The notes under the pieces: model-generated | Database searches by the model: none | Told to the model about the DNA's origin: nothing | The model's input: only the letters and a program-made list of their open reading frames with translations | Assembly: GCA_002492295.1 (NCBI GenBank) | Contig: DKYC01000028.1 | Span: 1 to 43,800 of the forward strand | Reading direction: 5' to 3' | Length of the DNA: 43,800 nt | Source of the DNA: Lachnospiraceae bacterium UBA7110 | GTDB taxonomy: Bacteria; Bacillota; Clostridia; Lachnospirales; Lachnospiraceae | Position numbers and translations under genes: made by a program | Part shown: one piece after another, positions 41,401-43,800 of the stretch | Numbering within the stretch: the first letter of the stretch is position 1 | Layout: each line of letters begins with the position of its first letter

Positions 41401-41964
41401 GTGCTTCTGTTTTAATTCCATAGCCTTCATTACATTCGGACCATCACCAAACCAAAGAATAATATCATCACATTCCTCAACACATTTTGTCGCGTATCCA
41501 ATTCTGTGATAAAGGTCAGCAAGCTCAAGCGCCCATTCTTCCTGATAATCCTTTTTCTTTAATTCTTCAAGCAGCGCAATACGTTCCTCAAGGCTTGCCC
41601 CCTGTGCCTCCAAAATGCGGTAATGCAGTATAATCACACCGATATCTTTGGGAGCAATTTTTGCATACTGTTTATAATACTCAATTGCCGCCACCACGTC
41701 CTGTAACTCGATGGAAATTTCACACAGAGAATATACTACGGAACGGTTTGTCGGGTATTTATCATAAGCAAGCAGAAGGATTGCCCGACTGTCCTCATTT
41801 CTTCTGTTGACACTATATAAAGCTGCAATTTTTAAAAGCATCGAGATACTCTTCACTCTTCTCCAGTCAACAGTATCCGCTACATTTGCAGCTTCAGCGT
41901 ATTTCTCCTTATCAATTAATTTCACAATTTCTTCCGAACGAACCTTGTATTCATACTTGTCCAC
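38500..41964 (-). CDS. TPR / low-complexity / AAA-like 1154-aa protein
   Basis: The N-terminal ~190 residues are helical TPR-like repeats (YAEAANVADTVDW, ALYSVNRRNEDSRAILLLAYDKYP, VVAAIEYYKQYAKIAPKD). Residues about 205-375 and 715-830 are low-complexity, Tyr/Asp/Glu/Asn-rich (YANDGSYSEES-type units, then MYDEPGETYNEPDGIYDEP). The segment 400-700 is acidic with short motifs. The C-terminal domain (about 905-1125) resembles an AAA+ ATPase: NVIITGDTGIDTVRMAKNLI sits at the P-loop (951-957) but lacks the Lys, GGIIIEKANGM is a Walker-B-like strand, and a lid domain with ALEYSIDELGILAL follows. No signal peptide or membrane helix. The role is unknown; TPR and a Lys-less AAA domain suggest a scaffold or regulator. 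Confidence 0.8.
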   Translation of the reverse strand: MDKYEYKVRSEEIVKLIDKEKYAEAANVADTVDWRRVKSISMLLKIAALYSVNRRNEDSRAILLLAYDKYPTNRSVVYSLCEISIELQDVVAAIEYYKQYAKIAPKDIGVIILHYRILEAQGASLEERIALLEELKKKDYQEEWALELADLYHRIGYATKCVEECDDIILWFGDGPNVMKAMELKQKHVPLTEVQQAKYENMLNNAQNNYSEQTYGETGDGTQETYPDNGYAENGDYAGEEPYAENGYISDGYDGQDYANDGSYSEESYANDGSYSEEGYANDGSYSEESYVNDGYNENGDYVGEEAYTQDNYANDGYIEAGYETDGYNETDSYTENGNYVENEYTGDYYANDYANDDFYTEQTYDGNNRPVIYEDGINSSYTNVIREFPQPPAAPVDMSQYNTINLQKVVAEGMMEIFSDNDDILAAEREELNADEEAAKEENKAVEEAVKEENKAVEEDSVNEEIWNEESFGEKFTEAVETYTNKVARITSGVSETAPAPDTGAIKKVIVPDDNARAIKEESDLNTLRDTTERSVNEEHARMERNSENVYHTTNLFNMESASEPAFEPMTGQMNINDVLSEWENIKLSNAKKHEEEIKQRVLTQTGKIFATFDDSLKSGALGELEKEEARTQDNFLAADVTGDIPRTQAGETSDDEYDVSYIAPGSNKQIITEIEAVVAKELGATRIIPQDEIQRRTDESEHMNDADEGQLSSQESYTEAADEEIYGTADGGYDETYEAYDESDGMYDEPGETYNEPDGIYDEPEESYTESNEMYAGSEETYDEGNEQPYDENAYENETAGVYDEEDTYFDEINETYGEYVTGEEAAYDENEDADSNETEAVNEDDAEEVKELDPEDAESIAETAKEDALRTQEIKMNTADLSSLSERIVETAKRETTGARREEVREFTVEEQKLFENFAVTKKIKKQILYALENMTLAAFTGNVIITGDTGIDTVRMAKNLIREFQTMDANFSGKVAKVTGQKLNQKNLKDVFEKLNNGGIIIEKANGMTEEKLYELATFLNQEHIGIVVIMEDTKKEITKLLEKQAMIADYFNIRIDLMEMDNNALVAYARNYALALEYSIDELGILALYTRIANIQSGNHVVTKDEVREIIDEAIWKSKKSKIKNFVDVLFARRYDSEDMIVLKERDFM
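41095..41193 (-). repeat. 33-bp tandem repeat encoding YANDGSYSEES
   Basis: Three adjacent 33-base units encode residues 258-290 of the TPR/AAA-like protein with one Gly-for-Ser change. Related shorter units flank it on both sides. Confidence 0.85.
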
Positions 41965-42005
41965 GTCCTATCACCTCTGACACTACCCTTAATTATCTAT
42001 CCCCT

Positions 42006-42070
42006 AAAATGACACTCGTGTCATTTTTTATGCAAACCGGATGTAATATCTGTTACATTAAAATTTGCAT
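42006..42070 (-). promoter_or_regulatory. Structured leader of the 1154-aa gene
   Basis: On the minus-strand RNA, ATGCAAA (42070-42064) pairs with TTTGCAT (42036-42030), enclosing ATGTAA/TTACAT (42058-42041). It is followed by a hairpin of about 10 bp (42006-42027) ending in TTTT. This layout looks like an attenuator, but no known riboswitch consensus is recognised. Confidence 0.4.
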
Positions 42071-42086
42071 AGTTTTTCACATTGTC

Positions 42087-42115
42087 AGTTTAGCATAATA
42101 GGTTCGTTATGTCAA
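42087..42115 (-). promoter_or_regulatory. SigA-type promoter of the 1154-aa gene
   Basis: On the minus strand TTGACA (complement of 42110-42115), a 17-base spacer, TGC and TAAACT (complement of 42087-42092): a consensus -35 and an extended -10. Confidence 0.75.
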
Positions 42116-42126
42116 CGAATTATGTG

Positions 42127-42990
42127 TCAATTTTTAACAAAATCCGCAAGATACGCAAATTGTGCAAGAGTCAGCGCTTCACCCCTGACTGTTGCAGGCA
42201 AACCCATTGATTCCAGTACAGCAAGGATGTTTTCCTTATTCAAATTTAACCCCTCCGCATTATTGAGGCTGTTTACAAGTGTTTTTCTGCGTTGGTTAAA
42301 TGCCGCACGTATTATATCGAACATCCGCTTTTCCTCTTTAACCTGTACAGGCGGTTTCTCATGGTGCGTCAGTTTTATGACGGCACTGTCAACATTCGGG
42401 CGCGGCATAAAACAGCTTGCCGGAACACTCATCATCACTTTAGGTTCTGCGTAATACTGCACCGCGAGCGAAAGCGCCCCGTAATCTTTTGTCCCCGGTC
42501 CTACCTGCATACGCTGCGCAACTTCCTTCTGCACCATAACCGTGATACTTTCTAACGGCACATGGCTTTCGAAAAGTCCCATGATAATCGGTGTCGTTAT
42601 ATAATAAGGAAGATTTGCTACAACTTTAATCGGTTTTCCGGCGTTTTTTTCCCGTACAATGGCATTCATGTCAACTTTTAAAATATCCTCATTTATAATT
42701 GTGACATTATTATAGGAAGAAAGTGTGTCCTCTTTTAAAATCGGTATCAGCTTTTTGTCAATTTCCACAGCCACAACTTCCCGCGCATTTTCACAAAGAT
42801 ACTGTGTCATGGTGCCGATGCCCGGACCAATCTCGAGCACACAATCGTCACTCTTTATGTCTGCTGACAGGATAATCTTTTCCAAAATATTTGCGTCTAC
42901 TAAAAAATTCTGCCCGAATTTTTTTTGGAAATTAAAATGATACTTCTGTAAAACTGCTATGGTATTTGTTGGATTTCCAAGTGTAGCCAT
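42127..42990 (-). CDS. rsmA: 16S rRNA dimethyladenosine transferase RsmA (KsgA)
   Basis: Dimethylates two adjacent adenosines (A1518 and A1519) in helix 45 of 16S rRNA, using SAM. Motifs: FGQNFL at 25-30, EIGPGIGT at 53-60, NLPYY at 126-130. The C-terminal domain has PRPNVDSAVIKL and AFNQRRKTL. At 287 aa the length is normal. I start at MATLGN, with AAAGGA 6 bases upstream. It lies about 70 bases downstream of the tatD gene in the same direction, a common pairing in Firmicutes. Confidence 0.96.
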   Translation of the reverse strand: MATLGNPTNTIAVLQKYHFNFQKKFGQNFLVDANILEKIILSADIKSDDCVLEIGPGIGTMTQYLCENAREVVAVEIDKKLIPILKEDTLSSYNNVTIINEDILKVDMNAIVREKNAGKPIKVVANLPYYITTPIIMGLFESHVPLESITVMVQKEVAQRMQVGPGTKDYGALSLAVQYYAEPKVMMSVPASCFMPRPNVDSAVIKLTHHEKPPVQVKEEKRMFDIIRAAFNQRRKTLVNSLNNAEGLNLNKENILAVLESMGLPATVRGEALTLAQFAYLADFVKN

Positions 42991-43036
42991 ACATGTTCCT
43001 TTCATAACCGGATTTAAAAAGACTAATTTACATCCA

Positions 43037-43058
43037 AAAATGACAATCGTGTCATTTT
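43037..43058 (-). terminator. Terminator overlapping the tatD stop
   Basis: AAAATGACA (43037-43045) and its inverse (43050-43058) form a 9-bp stem with a 4-base loop; on the minus strand TTTTTGG follows. The tatD stop lies within the stem. It is nearly the same sequence as the hairpin at 42006-42027. Confidence 0.65.
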
Positions 43059-43800
43059 ATATCCGATACATGCATTTTGCATTGTGTGATGTAATTTCAA
43101 CAACTTCCTCATAAGAAATTCCTTTGATTTCTGCAATTTTCTGTGCAACATACGGCAGATTGAGTGATGAATTTCTTTTTCCTCTGTTTGGTTCCGGTGA
43201 CAGGTAGGGACTGTCTGTCTCAAGGAGAATGCGCTCCATCGGTAAAGCTTCCACTACTTCCTTCATTTTTTTTCCGTTTTTAAATGTAACAACACCGCCG
43301 ATTCCAACATAAAATCCCATTTTAACATATTCCACCGCCATTTCTGCACTATAGGAATAGCAATGGACAACGCCTCCGATTTCCCCCGCGTTTTTTGCTG
43401 TCATAATATCAAATGTATCCTTTGCGGCATCCCTGGTATGGATAATCACAGGCTTTTTCACCTCCCGTGCCAAGTCAAGCTGACGTTCAAACCAAATTTT
43501 CTGTATTTCATGTGCTGGCTTATCCCAATAATAATCAAGCCCTATTTCACCCACGGCAACGACTTTTTCCAATAGACACTGCTCCTTTAACCATTTAAGG
43601 CATGCTTCATCGAGTTCTCCCGTCTCATTTGGATGCACGCCTGCCGCCGCATAAATAAAAGGGTATTTCTCCGCAAGTTTTATGCTTGCTGCTGTACTTT
43701 TCAGACTTGCCCCTACATTTACAATATACTCTATTCCATTTTCACGCATTGACGCCAGAAGTGCGTCCCTGTCCTCATCAAAAGCCTCATCATCATAATG
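43057..43800 (-). CDS. TatD-family metal-dependent DNase (5' end outside window)
   Basis: The N-terminal part is cut by the window edge; the first visible residues HYDDEAFDEDRDALLASM are the usual start region of TatD proteins, so only a few residues are missing. Family motifs: AAGVHPNE, AVGEIGLDYYWD (metal-binding Glu), KPVIIHTRDA (metal-binding His), VVHCYSY (His), LLETDSPYLSP (metal-binding Asp). It ends SHNAKCMYRI. TatD enzymes are metal-dependent 3'-5' exonucleases with roles in DNA repair and tRNA quality control. Confidence 0.93.
   Translation of the reverse strand, partial: HYDDEAFDEDRDALLASMRENGIEYIVNVGASLKSTAASIKLAEKYPFIYAAAGVHPNETGELDEACLKWLKEQCLLEKVVAVGEIGLDYYWDKPAHEIQKIWFERQLDLAREVKKPVIIHTRDAAKDTFDIMTAKNAGEIGGVVHCYSYSAEMAVEYVKMGFYVGIGGVVTFKNGKKMKEVVEALPMERILLETDSPYLSPEPNRGKRNSSLNLPYVAQKIAEIKGISYEEVVEITSHNAKCMYRI

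Noticed and set aside
40741..41415. A 224-aa Ile-rich hydrophobic plus-strand frame
   Set aside because: It is the antisense of the low-complexity Tyr/Asp region of the 1154-aa gene; its composition is an artefact of the repeats.

Overview
The window looks like a chromosomal segment from a motile anaerobic Lachnospiraceae-type Clostridia. This rests on gene content: a flagellin/FliS pair, a Gram-positive Tad pilus locus with DUF5702 and FHA/DUF6382 proteins, DUF3842 and DUF2508 proteins, a typical Firmicutes GlgB, and strong GGAGG ribosome sites. No secretin or other outer-membrane component is present. The organism assignment is an inference from gene families; no rRNA or tRNA gene was seen.

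Region by region. 1-960: decayed accessory DNA (an ORF tail, a nitroreductase fragment) and an XRE-type regulator divergent from a small unknown gene. 1-5.4 kb: trmB, a D,D-carboxypeptidase, a DEDDh exonuclease with a zinc-ribbon-like tail and an MGMT-family protein. 5.4-14.3 kb (minus strand): DUF3842, then larE-larB-larC, then a complete nickel/peptide-type ABC importer (binding lipoprotein, two permeases, two ATPases). Together these can import nickel and build the nickel-pincer nucleotide cofactor; larA itself is not in the window. The 5' leader of larE has a good promoter, three hairpins and an intrinsic terminator, so it is a candidate regulatory RNA.

14.4-18.2 kb: an ECF-type sigma factor overlapping its likely anti-sigma partner, three unknown small genes (one lacking a usual start codon) and a LytTR regulator. 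18.3-19.7 kb: a cytoplasmic GH28 pectin-oligomer hydrolase. 19.8-30 kb (minus strand): a Tad/Flp pilus operon read from a promoter near 30.05 kb: prepilin peptidase, TadZ-like, TadA, TadB, TadC, a 55-aa Flp pilin, DUF5702, a TadE-like protein with two Cys-rich repeats, a second prepilin peptidase, TadE, and an FHA protein.

30.0-36.4 kb: a nested inverted-repeat element, a DUF2508 gene convergent with fliS, and the flagellin gene translated directly from the end of a 1107-aa protein behind a SigD-like promoter. 36.5-43.8 kb (minus strand): glgB, a 1154-aa TPR/low-complexity/AAA-like protein with a structured leader, rsmA (ksgA), and a tatD gene that runs off the right edge.
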